From: Prevotella sp.
GTDB lineage: Bacteria; Bacteroidota; Bacteroidia; Bacteroidales; Bacteroidaceae
Length of the DNA stretch: 64,000 bases
Reading direction: 5' to 3'
Assembly: GCA_022641735.1 (NCBI GenBank)
Contig: JALCDQ010000005.1
Location: 124,001 to 188,000 of the forward strand
The position numbers and the translations under genes were made by a program. Positions within the stretch are counted from its first letter, which is position 1. Every line of letters begins with the position of its first letter. Shown piece after piece: positions 27,837 through 36,708 of the stretch. The notes under the pieces are model-generated. The model had not been told where the DNA came from. It worked only from the letters and a program-made list of their open reading frames with translations, and ran no database searches.

Positions 27837-29030
27837 ATGGCAAGTATTTTTGATAGCGATAAGGAAAACAAGAATATCATTCTGAAGAATAAGATACTTG
27901 AGTATTTTATCATGAATGGTAATTCAACAAACAATGATTTGTCGAAGGAACTGAATTTGAGTGTTCCGACCATTTCCAAAGTTGTCAACGAGATGTGCTT
28001 GGACGGCTTTATCAATGAGTATGGAAAGTTGGAAACTGAGGAAGGGCGTCGTCCTTGTCTTTATGGCTTGAATCCTGATTCCGGCTATTTCGTGGGTGTC
28101 GATTTGATGAAGTCAGGCATGAACATCGGGTTGATGAATTTTAGAGGCGACCTTGTCGACCTTGCCACCAGCATTCCTTATCATCAGGAGAATACGCCGG
28201 AGTCGCTCGAACAGCTCTGCAAGCTGATTCTGACATTTATCGAGAAGGCCAGCATCGAGAAGGATAAAATCCTGAATATCAACATAAATATATCTGGTCG
28301 TGTGAATCCGGATACGGGTTACAGCTATAGCATCTTCAATTTTTCAGAGTCTTCCTTGAGCAGTCTTATTTCTTCCAAGTTGGGTTATAGCGTGAGCATC
28401 GAGAACGACTCCCGTGCGATGGCTTATGGCGAGTATGTGATGGGGTGTGTGAAAGGGGAGAAAAACGTCCTTTTTGTCAATCTGAGCGAAGGGTTGGGCA
28501 TGGGCATCATCATTGATGGCAACCTATATAAAGGCAAATCAGGGTATGCCGGAGAGATAGGCCATATCCACACCTTTGATAATGATATCCTCTGCCATTG
28601 CGGTAAAAAAGGATGTTTGGAAACGGAAGTCTCGGGCAGTGCTTTCCATCGCATCGTTGCCGAGCGGTTGAAAAATGGCGAGACGTCCATTCTGAAAAGG
28701 GATAAGAACGACCAATTCACGCTCGAAGACCTGATAGCCGCCACCATCAAGGAAGACCCTATCTGCCTGGATGTGGTGGAAGAAATCGGCAGAAAGTTAG
28801 GTGAGACCATTGCGGGACTTATCAATATCTTCAATCCTGAACTCGTAATCATCGGTGGAACGATGTCGCTCAGCGGCGATTATATCATTCATGCGGTGGA
28901 GTCAGCCGTCATGAAATATTCGTTGAGTTTGGTGAATAAAGACACGAAGTTCAGGGTTTCCAAGTTGAAAGACCGCGCGGGCGTTATCGGTGCCTGCATG
29001 ATAGCCCGAAAGAATTTGCTTCAACTTTAA
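27837..29030 (+). CDS. ROK family protein with N-terminal HTH (NagC/Mlc-like regulator)
   Basis: 397 residues. Residues ~10-75 form a winged helix-turn-helix ('NDLSKELNLSVPTISKVVNEM'-type helix pair). The rest is the ROK/hexokinase fold with 'GVDLMKSGMNIGL' (phosphate-1 strand), 'ENDSRAMAYGEYVMG', 'GLGMGIIIDGNLYKGKSGYAGEIGHI' and the zinc motif 'CHCGKKGCLE'. It probably senses a sugar or sugar phosphate and represses the neighbouring promoters; the dyad at 22533-22550 is a candidate site. Kinase activity may be retained, because the sugar-binding END and GEIGH motifs are intact. A 22-bp-period palindrome array follows 22 bases after its stop. Confidence 0.88.
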   Translation: MASIFDSDKENKNIILKNKILEYFIMNGNSTNNDLSKELNLSVPTISKVVNEMCLDGFINEYGKLETEEGRRPCLYGLNPDSGYFVGVDLMKSGMNIGLMNFRGDLVDLATSIPYHQENTPESLEQLCKLILTFIEKASIEKDKILNININISGRVNPDTGYSYSIFNFSESSLSSLISSKLGYSVSIENDSRAMAYGEYVMGCVKGEKNVLFVNLSEGLGMGIIIDGNLYKGKSGYAGEIGHIHTFDNDILCHCGKKGCLETEVSGSAFHRIVAERLKNGETSILKRDKNDQFTLEDLIAATIKEDPICLDVVEEIGRKLGETIAGLINIFNPELVIIGGTMSLSGDYIIHAVESAVMKYSLSLVNKDTKFRVSKLKDRAGVIGACMIARKNLLQL

Positions 29031-29052
29031 TAAGGGTATTATTCTGTTGAAA

Positions 29053-29137
29053 GTAAAAGATGGTCTTTTACCTTGTAAAAGGTTATTGTTTACCTCGTAA
29101 AAGACTATCTTTTAGAGGGTAAAAAGCTATCTTTTAC
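29053..29137. repeat. 22-bp-period palindrome array (site B)
   Basis: Four 19-bp units start at 29053, 29075, 29097 and 29119, separated by ctt, ctc and agg. The first, GTAAAAGATGGTCTTTTAC, is identical to the central unit of site A. Unit 2 mixes the two half-site kinds (GTAAAAG and TGTTTAC). The array begins 22 bases after the ROK stop. The remaining sequence up to 29309 has no convincing gene. Confidence 0.85.
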
Positions 29138-29309
29138 AATCCTTGAAGAGATGGAAGGGCTGAAAATAGAGAATTTAATTGACAGTATGGGGAAAGAAAT
29201 CATATCTTATAGAAGAACATTTTCCACAGAAAAATGTAATTTCCACGCATCTTCTCCGTTATCATGATGATGAGAATAATCCTAACACAAAATCATACAA
29301 GCTGAAAAG

Positions 29310-30773
29310 ATGCAGACACTTGACTTTGTAATCTTTTTGGTGTTCACGTTGGGCGTAGTGCTCTTTGGTTGCTCCTTTTTTCGCAAACGAGGGTCATCGG
29401 ATGAGTTTACCTCGGCGGGTCGTAACCTGCCGGGATGGTTGGTCGGTATGTCGATATTTGCTACTTACGTGAGCAGCATCAGTTATATCGGCTATCCGGG
29501 CAAGGCTTTTGCGGGCAACTGGAATGCCTTTGTGTTCAGCCTTTCGATACCGGTGGCGTCGTATTTGGCGGCACGCTATTTCGTACCTTTTTATCGGCGG
29601 GAAGGCAGCGTGTCAGCTTATGCCTTTTTGGAACAGCGTTTCGGGCGATGGGCGCGCCTTTATGCGTCGGCTTGCTATTTGCTCACGCAGGTGGCCCGCA
29701 TGGGGTCGATACTCTATCTGCTGGCTTTGCCGATGTATATCCTTATGGGATGGAATATCCATGCGGTCATCATTGCCACAAGCGTAGCCATCATCCTCTA
29801 TTCGATGCTTGGCGGTATCAAGGCGGTGATATGGACGGATGCCATTCAGGGCTTTATCCTCATAGCTGGAGCAGTGGTCTGCTTGATATTGATTTTCGTG
29901 AATATGCCCGGCGGACCGTCGCAAGTGTTCGACCTCGCCATCCATTCGCCGCAAGGAAATAAGTTCTCGTTGGGTGACTTTTCATCCGACCTTACCACCT
30001 CTACCTTCTGGGTGTGCCTGATTTATGGCATCTTTATCAATCTGCAGAACTATGGAATCGATCAGAATTACGTGCAGCGCTATCATGCCGCCAAGAACCT
30101 GAAGGCCGCCCGTTTCTCGGCTACTTTCGGGGGTTATCTTTTTATTCCCGTGTCGGCAGTGTTCTTTCTCATCGGCACTGCTCTCTATTCCTATTACACA
30201 GCCTTGCCCGCTCAATTGCCGGCTAGCATCTCCGCCAAACCCGACTATGTGTTTCCTTACTTCATCGTGCACAGTTTACCTACAGGATTGAGGGGCTTGC
30301 TCATCGCTTCCATCTTCGCTGCCGGCATGAGCACAGTAGCTACCAGCATCACCAGCAGTGCCACCATCGTGCTCACCGACTATATCCGTCCCTTCCGCAA
30401 GGCGATGAGAGAGCGGAGCCAGTTGCGCGTGCTTCAGTCGTCGAGCATCGTAGTGGGCATCATCGGCATGATAGTCGCTATCGGTATGCTGCAAGTGGAG
30501 AGCATTATTGACGCATGGTGGAAACTTTCCAGCATCTTCAGCGGTGGCATGCTCGGTCTTTTCCTGCTCGGTTGGCTTACCGCCAAGACACGTCGCATCC
30601 ATGCCCTCATCGGTGTTATCGTAGGAGTAGCGGTCATCGCATGGATTACCCTTGCCGAGCCCCTTCAGTTGCCAGGTATCCATCTGCATGAGTATCTTGC
30701 CATCGTATTGGGCACCACCGCCATTTTTGTTACGGGATTCCTTTTGACTTTTTTGATTAAAGGAAACCGTTGA
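29310..30773 (+). CDS. Sodium:solute symporter (SSS family)
   Basis: 487 residues with about 13 membrane segments. Family signatures are 'FTSAGRNLPGWLVGMSIFATYVSSISYIG' (first ten residues diagnostic), 'WTDAIQGFIL', 'RGLLIASIFAAGMSTVATSITSSAT' and 'SGGMLGLFLLGWL'. It imports a sugar, sialic acid or related solute with Na+. It lies 280 bases after the ROK gene with a palindrome array between them, so it may be transcribed separately. Base composition is visibly richer in G+C than the susC region. The cargo cannot be read from sequence; proximity suggests a product of the same locus. Confidence 0.9.
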   Translation: MQTLDFVIFLVFTLGVVLFGCSFFRKRGSSDEFTSAGRNLPGWLVGMSIFATYVSSISYIGYPGKAFAGNWNAFVFSLSIPVASYLAARYFVPFYRREGSVSAYAFLEQRFGRWARLYASACYLLTQVARMGSILYLLALPMYILMGWNIHAVIIATSVAIILYSMLGGIKAVIWTDAIQGFILIAGAVVCLILIFVNMPGGPSQVFDLAIHSPQGNKFSLGDFSSDLTTSTFWVCLIYGIFINLQNYGIDQNYVQRYHAAKNLKAARFSATFGGYLFIPVSAVFFLIGTALYSYYTALPAQLPASISAKPDYVFPYFIVHSLPTGLRGLLIASIFAAGMSTVATSITSSATIVLTDYIRPFRKAMRERSQLRVLQSSSIVVGIIGMIVAIGMLQVESIIDAWWKLSSIFSGGMLGLFLLGWLTAKTRRIHALIGVIVGVAVIAWITLAEPLQLPGIHLHEYLAIVLGTTAIFVTGFLLTFLIKGNR

Positions 30774-31055
30774 CCATCAATGGATTAGATAAAAAACCAT
30801 AGTTTTCTTAACGGCATACGTTATAGTAACGCCTTTTTCCCACTGCTTGTCGATTCACTGAATTGCTAATTCTTTAGATTTATTAAAATGCTTAAATCTG
30901 TATAAATTAATAAGGAATACTTCATGAGAATAGTCGTAAATCAAAGGAAAAGTATACTTTTGTGTCTTAAATGGATTTGACGGAGGGCTTTCCTTGAAGA
31001 CAGAAGTGGGGATGAAGCGCGGCGAACTCAAGTGAATAACAACAAATACTTTAAC

Positions 31056-32525
31056 ATGAAACTTAATTTTATTGTAATCGATTTATTTTTAGCATTGGTG
31101 ACGCTTTCCTTGATGCCATCATGTAGTAGTGAAAATGATCCTTTTGTTTTGCAGAAAGAACAAGAAGAACTCATAGGCAAAGGTCTTGATTTTTCTTATG
31201 AAGGAGCAAGTCAGACGGTGTCTTTTGAAGTGCAGGATGATGCCGATTGGTCCTCTTCCATTTTAGATGATGCCACGAATGTTGTTCCCGATTGGTGTAC
31301 TATAACGAATGGAGAGCAGAATGGGACGAAGAACATCCATGTGGATTGCAAGGAGAATGATACTGAAAAGCCTCGTTCTGCCGTGATTCTTATCCAGTCA
31401 GGAAGCCACACATTGAAAGTGAGTGTGCGTCAGGAGGCGAAGCCAACCATACATTTTTCTCAGGCAGAATATTCACTTCCAAAGGATGGAGGTGATGTAA
31501 AGATACCTTTTAACTATAATACTTCGTTTGAGACAGAGGTCACCTATTATGCTGCCGATAGTCATTACAATTGGACGGACAAGGTGGAAGTGAATACCAC
31601 AAGCGCAAATGGCATCTTGAATTATCATCTTGGTGCCAATAATGGGCTTGGCAGAGTTTGTAAGATAGCCTTCAATAAAGGGGGGGTTACTTTAGCAAGC
31701 GTCCTCATCAAGCAAAGTCCTGACAACTCTGTATTTACCCCAAACATGTCCATATCGACATTGAGTAACTCCGCAGGAAGCATTGCCTCTATGGGTTCTT
31801 TGGGCATCATCCTCGGTGAGGATAATGTGGAAGGATGGAAAAAGGTGAAGTCTCTCCAGATAACGGGTGAATTATATTACAAGGATCTCCTCTTTCTGAA
31901 GAAGTTCACAGGTGCCGGCGACTTCACAAACAGGCAGGAAATGGCATCCAGTCCTAAGACTCTTGACTTGAGAACGGTGAAGACTATCTATAGCGCAGAT
32001 CCTGAAAGTGACAGTTATGGATGGCAACAACATGGCAAGAATATCATTCCCGACAAGCTTTTTGAGAGCGCTACCGCATTGAGCTCTATCTTCCTGCCAA
32101 CAAGTCTGGAGAAGATAGGCAGCTATGCCTTTCATGATTGCACCTCTCTCAATTATGTTGAGATTCCTTATACCGTACAGTCTATTGGCAATCATGCCTT
32201 TTTCGGATGCGCCAAGTTGACGGATATAAAGACATTCTCTAGCAATGAGTTGCAGGAAATAGGGCAGATGGCTTTCGATACAGGGAATGAATGCGGCTAT
32301 TTTTACCTTTCTGCAGAACTCAAGACCTTAGATATGTACTCATTCCAAGGCTTTCGCACTAAAAAGCTTTATGCCCCATGGAATGAAGAAGAGTCGTTGC
32401 CATCTATTACATTCCCAACAGCCCTTTATCAGAATTGTACACTTGTTGTCCCAAAGGGAAGTTTAGCCACCTATCGTAAAACAGGAAATTGGGGGAAGTT
32501 TAAAAATATAATAGAGGCAGAATAA
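31056..32525 (+). CDS. BACON-domain and BspA-like leucine-rich-repeat lipoprotein
   Basis: About 489 residues. ATG 31056 is preferred to the GTG at 31032 because it gives a clean lipoprotein signal with Cys23 (LMPSC). Residues ~30-130 and ~130-215 are two BACON-like Ig modules ('ADWSSSILDDA..PDWCTI' and 'VSVRQEAKPTIHFSQAEYSL'). Residues ~320-470 are BspA-type leucine-rich repeats ('LFESATALSSIFLPTSLEKIGSYAF' start, 'IPYTVQSIGNHAFFGC'). Such proteins are displayed on the cell surface and bind host proteins or glycans. A -7-like TACTTTTG lies at 30955-30962. Function is not defined. Otherwise the 280-base gap before the gene shows nothing. Confidence 0.78.
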   Translation: MKLNFIVIDLFLALVTLSLMPSCSSENDPFVLQKEQEELIGKGLDFSYEGASQTVSFEVQDDADWSSSILDDATNVVPDWCTITNGEQNGTKNIHVDCKENDTEKPRSAVILIQSGSHTLKVSVRQEAKPTIHFSQAEYSLPKDGGDVKIPFNYNTSFETEVTYYAADSHYNWTDKVEVNTTSANGILNYHLGANNGLGRVCKIAFNKGGVTLASVLIKQSPDNSVFTPNMSISTLSNSAGSIASMGSLGIILGEDNVEGWKKVKSLQITGELYYKDLLFLKKFTGAGDFTNRQEMASSPKTLDLRTVKTIYSADPESDSYGWQQHGKNIIPDKLFESATALSSIFLPTSLEKIGSYAFHDCTSLNYVEIPYTVQSIGNHAFFGCAKLTDIKTFSSNELQEIGQMAFDTGNECGYFYLSAELKTLDMYSFQGFRTKKLYAPWNEEESLPSITFPTALYQNCTLVVPKGSLATYRKTGNWGKFKNIIEAE

Positions 32526-32635
32526 TCTTGAAGAAGGTTCTTATCTGTATAAGTATCACAGTGTGTCATACGTCACAATAAGGTTGTTCTTACTGTGTGC
32601 GAAAAGTCTCATTTTAGAAACATTATACAAAAAGG

Positions 32636-32667
32636 TTTGGCTATTCCGACGAAATGCACTACTTTTG
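32636..32667 (+). promoter_or_regulatory. Promoter of the exbB operon
   Basis: TTTG (32636-32639), 20 bases, then TACTTTTG (32660-32667): a perfect match to the Bacteroidetes consensus. It lies inside the longest possible frame of exbB, which shows that the upstream ATG at 32563 is not the real start. Confidence 0.8.
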
Positions 32668-32700
32668 CACTCCGTAGAAATGAAACTAATGAAACTGGAT

Positions 32701-33543
32701 ATGAACAGATTACAGACGAGAGGATGGCTCCGCCAAATGGCGCTGGCGCTGATTCTCATGGTGAGCATGACAGTCATGGCTGCCCCAAACGCTACACAGA
32801 AAGCTCAGGCAAAAGACTCTGCTGCCGTAGACTCTTCGGCTCAGAGTATGCTCGATAACTCCGTATTGGCTGATGCTGACACGACGATGATTGCAGGCGC
32901 TGAAGGGCAGAGCTTCCATCAAGAACTGAAAAAGAAATTCATTGAGGGCAATGCAGGATTCATGTCGCTGGTGGCATTGGCTCTCGTGCTTGGCTTGGCG
33001 TTTTGCATCGAGCGCATCATCTATCTGAGTCTCTCAGAAATTAACGCGAAGAAGTTTATGGCGAATCTTGAAGACAAAATTTCTGCTGATGATGTGGAGG
33101 GTGCAAAGGCACAGTGCCGCGATACGCGCGGACCGGTCGCAAGCATCTGCTATGAGGGTCTGCTCCGTTATGATGACAGCATCGAAAACATTGAGCGCAG
33201 CATTGCCGCTTACGGTGGTGTGCAGGCAGCCAACTTGGAGAAAGGCTGTTCATGGATAACGCTCTTCATTGCCATGGCACCGTCGTTGGGTTTCCTCGGC
33301 ACGGTCATTGGTATGGTGATGGCATTCGACCAGATTCAGATGGCAGGCGACATCAGTCCTACCATTGTGGCAGCTGGTATGAAAGTGGCACTTATCACCA
33401 CTATCTTCGGTATTATCGTGGCATTGATTTTGCAGATATTCTATAACTATATCCTCTCCAAGATTGACCATCTCACTGCTCAGATGGAGGAGTCCGCCAT
33501 CTCGCTGCTGGATGCCATTATGAAGAAAAAACTCACGAAATGA
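32701..33543 (+). CDS. exbB: ExbB/TolQ/MotA-family proton channel protein
   Basis: 280 residues from ATG 32701; ATGs at 32680 and 32689 are also possible, but would leave almost no leader after the promoter. An N-terminal signal-like segment precedes a periplasmic stretch and the first channel helix 'MSLVALALVLGLAFCIERII'. The core ExbB/TolQ signature is present: 'WITLFIAMAPSLGFLGTVIGMVMAFDQI' (helix 2) and 'GMKVALITTIFGIIVALILQIFYN' (helix 3). With ExbD it uses the proton gradient to energise TonB-dependent import, here probably including SusC. It is the first of four genes linked by four-base overlaps. No tonB gene is in the cluster. Confidence 0.93.
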   Translation: MNRLQTRGWLRQMALALILMVSMTVMAAPNATQKAQAKDSAAVDSSAQSMLDNSVLADADTTMIAGAEGQSFHQELKKKFIEGNAGFMSLVALALVLGLAFCIERIIYLSLSEINAKKFMANLEDKISADDVEGAKAQCRDTRGPVASICYEGLLRYDDSIENIERSIAAYGGVQAANLEKGCSWITLFIAMAPSLGFLGTVIGMVMAFDQIQMAGDISPTIVAAGMKVALITTIFGIIVALILQIFYNYILSKIDHLTAQMEESAISLLDAIMKKKLTK

Positions 33544-34055
33544 AGATAAGGATAAGTAAGATACGCGACCTGTCGACGGAGAAAATCTCTCAACGTGTGC
33601 TCTATGGGCTCATCGGGCTCACAGTGCTCATCTTCGCGCTTTTCTTTCTGGTGGGTTATGATTTGCCCTATATAGACGACCCGTCATTCAATGCCCCTCT
33701 GCTCACTGATGTGTTGCTGGGCTTCATGGTGGTGTTGGTCATAGCAGCTATTGCTGTTGCTATTTTTGCCGTGGTGAGAGCTGTGAGGAAATCGGGACGT
33801 AGCGAGAGTGTGGTCAACAATATTCCTGTAAAGAAAATCACCGTGACAGTGCTCATCCTTCTTGTAGTGCTGCTTTTAGGAACTTTTCTTCTAGGTTCGT
33901 CGCAGTCGTTGCTCATCAATGGTAAAGACTTCACTGACACATTATGGCTGAAAGTGGCCGACATGTTTGTCAATACATCGCTCATTCTCATTGTTGTAGC
34001 TGCTGTGGCTGTCATCTATGGTGCAACAAGATATTATCGTAAAGCTGAAAAATGA
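33540..34055 (+). CDS. Small four-helix membrane protein of the Exb operon
   Basis: 171 residues with four hydrophobic segments at about 20-40, 58-82, 100-120 and 143-163 and basic ends. It starts four bases before the exbB stop and ends four bases into the first exbD, so its production is locked to the channel proteins. I recognise no catalytic motif or named family. Its place between exbB and exbD suggests an accessory subunit or assembly factor for the motor; this is inference from gene order alone. Confidence 0.7.
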   Translation: MKIRISKIRDLSTEKISQRVLYGLIGLTVLIFALFFLVGYDLPYIDDPSFNAPLLTDVLLGFMVVLVIAAIAVAIFAVVRAVRKSGRSESVVNNIPVKKITVTVLILLVVLLLGTFLLGSSQSLLINGKDFTDTLWLKVADMFVNTSLILIVVAAVAVIYGATRYYRKAEK

Positions 34056-34582
34056 TTTTCCAAAAGCATAAGCACATCGTACCCGGATTGAACACTACGT
34101 CAACAGCCGACATTTCGTTCATGCTGCTGATATTCTTCCTTGTCACCACCTCGATGGATACCGATAAGGGACTGCTACGGCAGTTGCCACCTGCTGACAC
34201 GCATAAGGAACAGCAGGAGACCGATGTGGAGAAAGGTGCGCTGATGGCTTTCAAGATAACCGCGCAAGACAAGCTGATGCTCGACAATGCTGAAATCAGT
34301 TATGATGAGGTGACTCCACGTGTGGAAACATTTGTGGAGCATAGAGGCAAGCGTCACCTTATTTCGATAGAAGCCGATGCACAAGCAAGTTATAATGCTT
34401 ATTTTCATTTGCAGAATGCCCTCATGAAAGCTTATGAGAAAGTGAGGAATAAGGCCGCAGCAACGGAATATGGAAAGCCTTACAATCAGTTGACTGAGGC
34501 GCAAAGAAATAAGGTGAAGGACCAGTGGCCGCAACGCATTGCTGAGACTTGCCAAAGTTCTGAGGAAGGAGGGGCGCAATGA
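34052..34582 (+). CDS. exbD: ExbD/TolR-family biopolymer transport protein, first copy
   Basis: 176 residues. The N-terminus 'HKHIVPGLNTTSTADISFMLLIFFLVTTSMDTDKG' contains the ExbD signature, with the essential membrane Asp in 'TADISFMLLIFFLVTT'. A periplasmic domain follows with 'ISIEADAQASYNAYFHLQNAL', and the C-terminal part is longer than in typical ExbD. One transmembrane helix anchors it. It works with ExbB as the stator that carries protons. It overlaps both neighbours by four bases. Confidence 0.92.
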   Translation: MIFQKHKHIVPGLNTTSTADISFMLLIFFLVTTSMDTDKGLLRQLPPADTHKEQQETDVEKGALMAFKITAQDKLMLDNAEISYDEVTPRVETFVEHRGKRHLISIEADAQASYNAYFHLQNALMKAYEKVRNKAAATEYGKPYNQLTEAQRNKVKDQWPQRIAETCQSSEEGGAQ

Positions 34583-35028
34583 GCATGTTCCGCCGTAGAG
34601 AGCATCAAGTGCCAGGACTGAATACGGCATCGTTGCCTGATTTGATTTTCTCGGTACTCTTCTTCTTTATGATTGTTACCCACATGCGTAAGGTTACGCT
34701 GAGAGTGAAATTCCAAGTGCCACAAGGTACTGAACTCACTCGACTCACTAAAAAAACTGATGTCTCCTATATCTATATTGGTCATTTGTTGGGGCAGAAG
34801 TCGGGCACAATGATTCAGATGAACGATAAGCTCGTGACTGCCGCAGAAGTGGAAGACTATCTTTCTGCCGACCGCAATCGTATGGACCCTGATGATGTGG
34901 ATAAGATGACAGTGTCGCTCATGGCTGACAAAGGTACACGTATGGGTGTCGTCAACGATGTGAAACAGTCGTTACGTAGAGCCAAAGTGTTGAAAATCAA
35001 CTATTCAGCTTCAGAGATAAAGAAATAA
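34579..35028 (+). CDS. exbD: ExbD/TolR-family biopolymer transport protein, second copy
   Basis: 149 residues. It begins 'REHQVPGLNTASLPDLIFSVLFFFMIVTHMR', paralogous to the preceding gene: same 'VPGLNTxS' lead, and Asp in 'LPDLIFSVLFFFM' at the place of the proton-carrying Asp. The periplasmic part is shorter and different in sequence ('LVTAAEVEDYLSADRNRM'). Two unlike ExbD proteins in one operon are usual in Bacteroidetes and suggest a heterodimer inside the ExbB pentamer. It ends the four-gene unit 52 bases before the GH43 gene. Confidence 0.92.
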   Translation: MSMFRRREHQVPGLNTASLPDLIFSVLFFFMIVTHMRKVTLRVKFQVPQGTELTRLTKKTDVSYIYIGHLLGQKSGTMIQMNDKLVTAAEVEDYLSADRNRMDPDDVDKMTVSLMADKGTRMGVVNDVKQSLRRAKVLKINYSASEIKK

Positions 35029-35080
35029 GCCTGTACGGCTGACCTTCCTTAATCTCAAAGAACTGGAAAATAGAATACAC

Positions 35081-36625
35081 ATGAAAAAGACCTTATTGAT
35101 TATCCTTTTGTTAGGGTTTACTGTCTCCTCATTCGGGCAGAATCCCATCTTGCCACCAACGGCTTTCATCCCTGATGGCGAGCCCCATGTGTTTGAGTAT
35201 CATGGTGAAAAGCGGCTCTTCCTTTATGGGTCACGCGATGAGTATGTGACGCAGTTTTGCGGAAAAGGGCATGATGGATGGTCGGCACCCGTTTCCGATT
35301 TGACTAAATGGACCTCGCATGGCGAGATATTTAATATCCGACAGGCTTTTGAAAAAGGTTATGGTGATGTGCCTCATCAGAATCTCAATGCCCCCGATTG
35401 CGTCTATAATCCGTTGACAAAAAAATACTATCTCTATACCTTCCTCGGTTTTGATTATCAGAAAGATGGCAAGAAAGGGCCGAAGATGATAGTCGCCTCC
35501 AGTGACAGTCCAGCAGGGCCTTTCATCGACCCTATTGTCTTCTATTGGCCAGGTTTGAACACTAACTGTTATGACCCTTCGGTGCTCGTCATGCAGGATG
35601 GTAACGATAGCTTACGGGTGTATGCCTATTGGGGATTTACCCGTTGCGACACGTGGGCGCGCATAGACCCACACGACATGCACACCATCATCGATGGCAA
35701 GACGGGTAAAGCTGATCCAACCTTTATCTATAAGGTGCTCAACAATCCACAACTGACACAATCCACTTTCTTCGAGGCGTCAAGCATCAAGCAGGTTGCT
35801 AAGGATAAGTTTGTTTTTATCTATTCGCCTATGGATCGTGCGCCTGCCCTTGACTATTGCTACAGCAATTCCCCTGAAGGGCCATGGACTTATGGCGGAC
35901 GGCTTATTGATAATGGGAAGACATGGCAGGGCGGCAATGACCATGGCAGCATCGTGCAGGTGAATGGTCAGTGGTATCTCTGTTATCATCGGCGTACTTG
36001 TGACGTTTTTAATCGGCAGGCAATGATGGAGCCTATCGACCTTCGTATAGAGGGCGATAAAGTGATTATTCCCACGGTGGAGATGACCTCACAAGGTGTT
36101 GTCAAAGGTGGATTGGATGCTTATCAGCGTTATAATATCTATAGGGCTTGCTATGTGCGTGACCTCACTAAACAGGGCAAGGCGGGCACAGCTGTCGCTC
36201 CTTATATCGATGGAAAGCAGCGCAGAGCCGACGGACTCAATCCCATGGTGAACATCCGCAACCACAGCATCATCGGCTTCAAATACCTCAATTTTGGCAG
36301 CAAGGAGGTAAGTAAACTTCGCCTTTGGCTCAACATGCAGGTCGAGCATGACCTGACGATAAGCCTCTATGTGGCAAAGGAAGGGGAGGGTAACGATGAC
36401 GATAAGCGCATATTGGTTGCTCGCACGCAATATAAGGCAAAACCATTGAAAAACGGACTTTCTGAATTCAGATCTTTTACCTTACCGTTTAATATCATAC
36501 AGTCGGAAAGGCTCAAGGCGATTGGTGGATTCAAGGGGAAGTTAGCCCTGTTTTTTGTCTTCGAGGGAAAGGATGGAGAGGAACTTTGCCAGTGGAAAGA
36601 ATTTCAACTTTTGAAGAGAAAATAA
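35081..36625 (+). CDS. Glycoside hydrolase family 43 enzyme with C-terminal module
   Basis: 514 residues with a signal peptide ending near residue 20 (SFGQ). The five-bladed propeller carries the three expected acids in context: the base Asp in the early 'FIPDGEPHVFEYHG' strand, an Asp in 'NLNAPDCVYN' and the general acid Glu in 'TFFEASSIKQ'. Also typical are 'KKYYLYTFLG' and 'GNDHGSIVQVNGQWYLCYHR'. Residues ~360-514 form a beta-sandwich like a CBM6-type module. Probably an arabinofuranosidase, xylosidase or related exo-enzyme acting in the periplasm. It lies after the Exb operon and before Lrp, away from any SusC/D pair in this window. Confidence 0.85.
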   Translation: MKKTLLIILLLGFTVSSFGQNPILPPTAFIPDGEPHVFEYHGEKRLFLYGSRDEYVTQFCGKGHDGWSAPVSDLTKWTSHGEIFNIRQAFEKGYGDVPHQNLNAPDCVYNPLTKKYYLYTFLGFDYQKDGKKGPKMIVASSDSPAGPFIDPIVFYWPGLNTNCYDPSVLVMQDGNDSLRVYAYWGFTRCDTWARIDPHDMHTIIDGKTGKADPTFIYKVLNNPQLTQSTFFEASSIKQVAKDKFVFIYSPMDRAPALDYCYSNSPEGPWTYGGRLIDNGKTWQGGNDHGSIVQVNGQWYLCYHRRTCDVFNRQAMMEPIDLRIEGDKVIIPTVEMTSQGVVKGGLDAYQRYNIYRACYVRDLTKQGKAGTAVAPYIDGKQRRADGLNPMVNIRNHSIIGFKYLNFGSKEVSKLRLWLNMQVEHDLTISLYVAKEGEGNDDDKRILVARTQYKAKPLKNGLSEFRSFTLPFNIIQSERLKAIGGFKGKLALFFVFEGKDGEELCQWKEFQLLKRK

Positions 36626-36653
36626 CATTTTATCACAAAAAAAGCGAAAAAGA

Positions 36654-36684
36654 TTGCAGATAAGAATTATTTGTTGTAACTTTG
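36654..36684 (+). promoter_or_regulatory. Promoter of the Lrp/AsnC-family gene
   Basis: ATTG-like -33 (TTG 36654-36656) and TAACTTTG (36677-36684) are separated by 20 bases. The ATG at 36709 lies 25 bases downstream, which excludes the earlier frame start at 36682. Confidence 0.65.
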
Positions 36685-36708
36685 CAAGCAAAAATAAGTA
36701 ATTATTAT

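Noticed and set aside
29053..29137. Interpretation of the arrays as RNA stem-loops
   Set aside because: Stems can form in some units and across spacers (with G-U pairs at site B), but many units mix half-site kinds and lose pairing at positions 6/14; kept only as a secondary possibility.
29151..29267. A 38-codon frame between array B and the symporter gene
   Set aside because: No recognisable features, no promoter of its own and no support beyond an open frame; left as non-coding.
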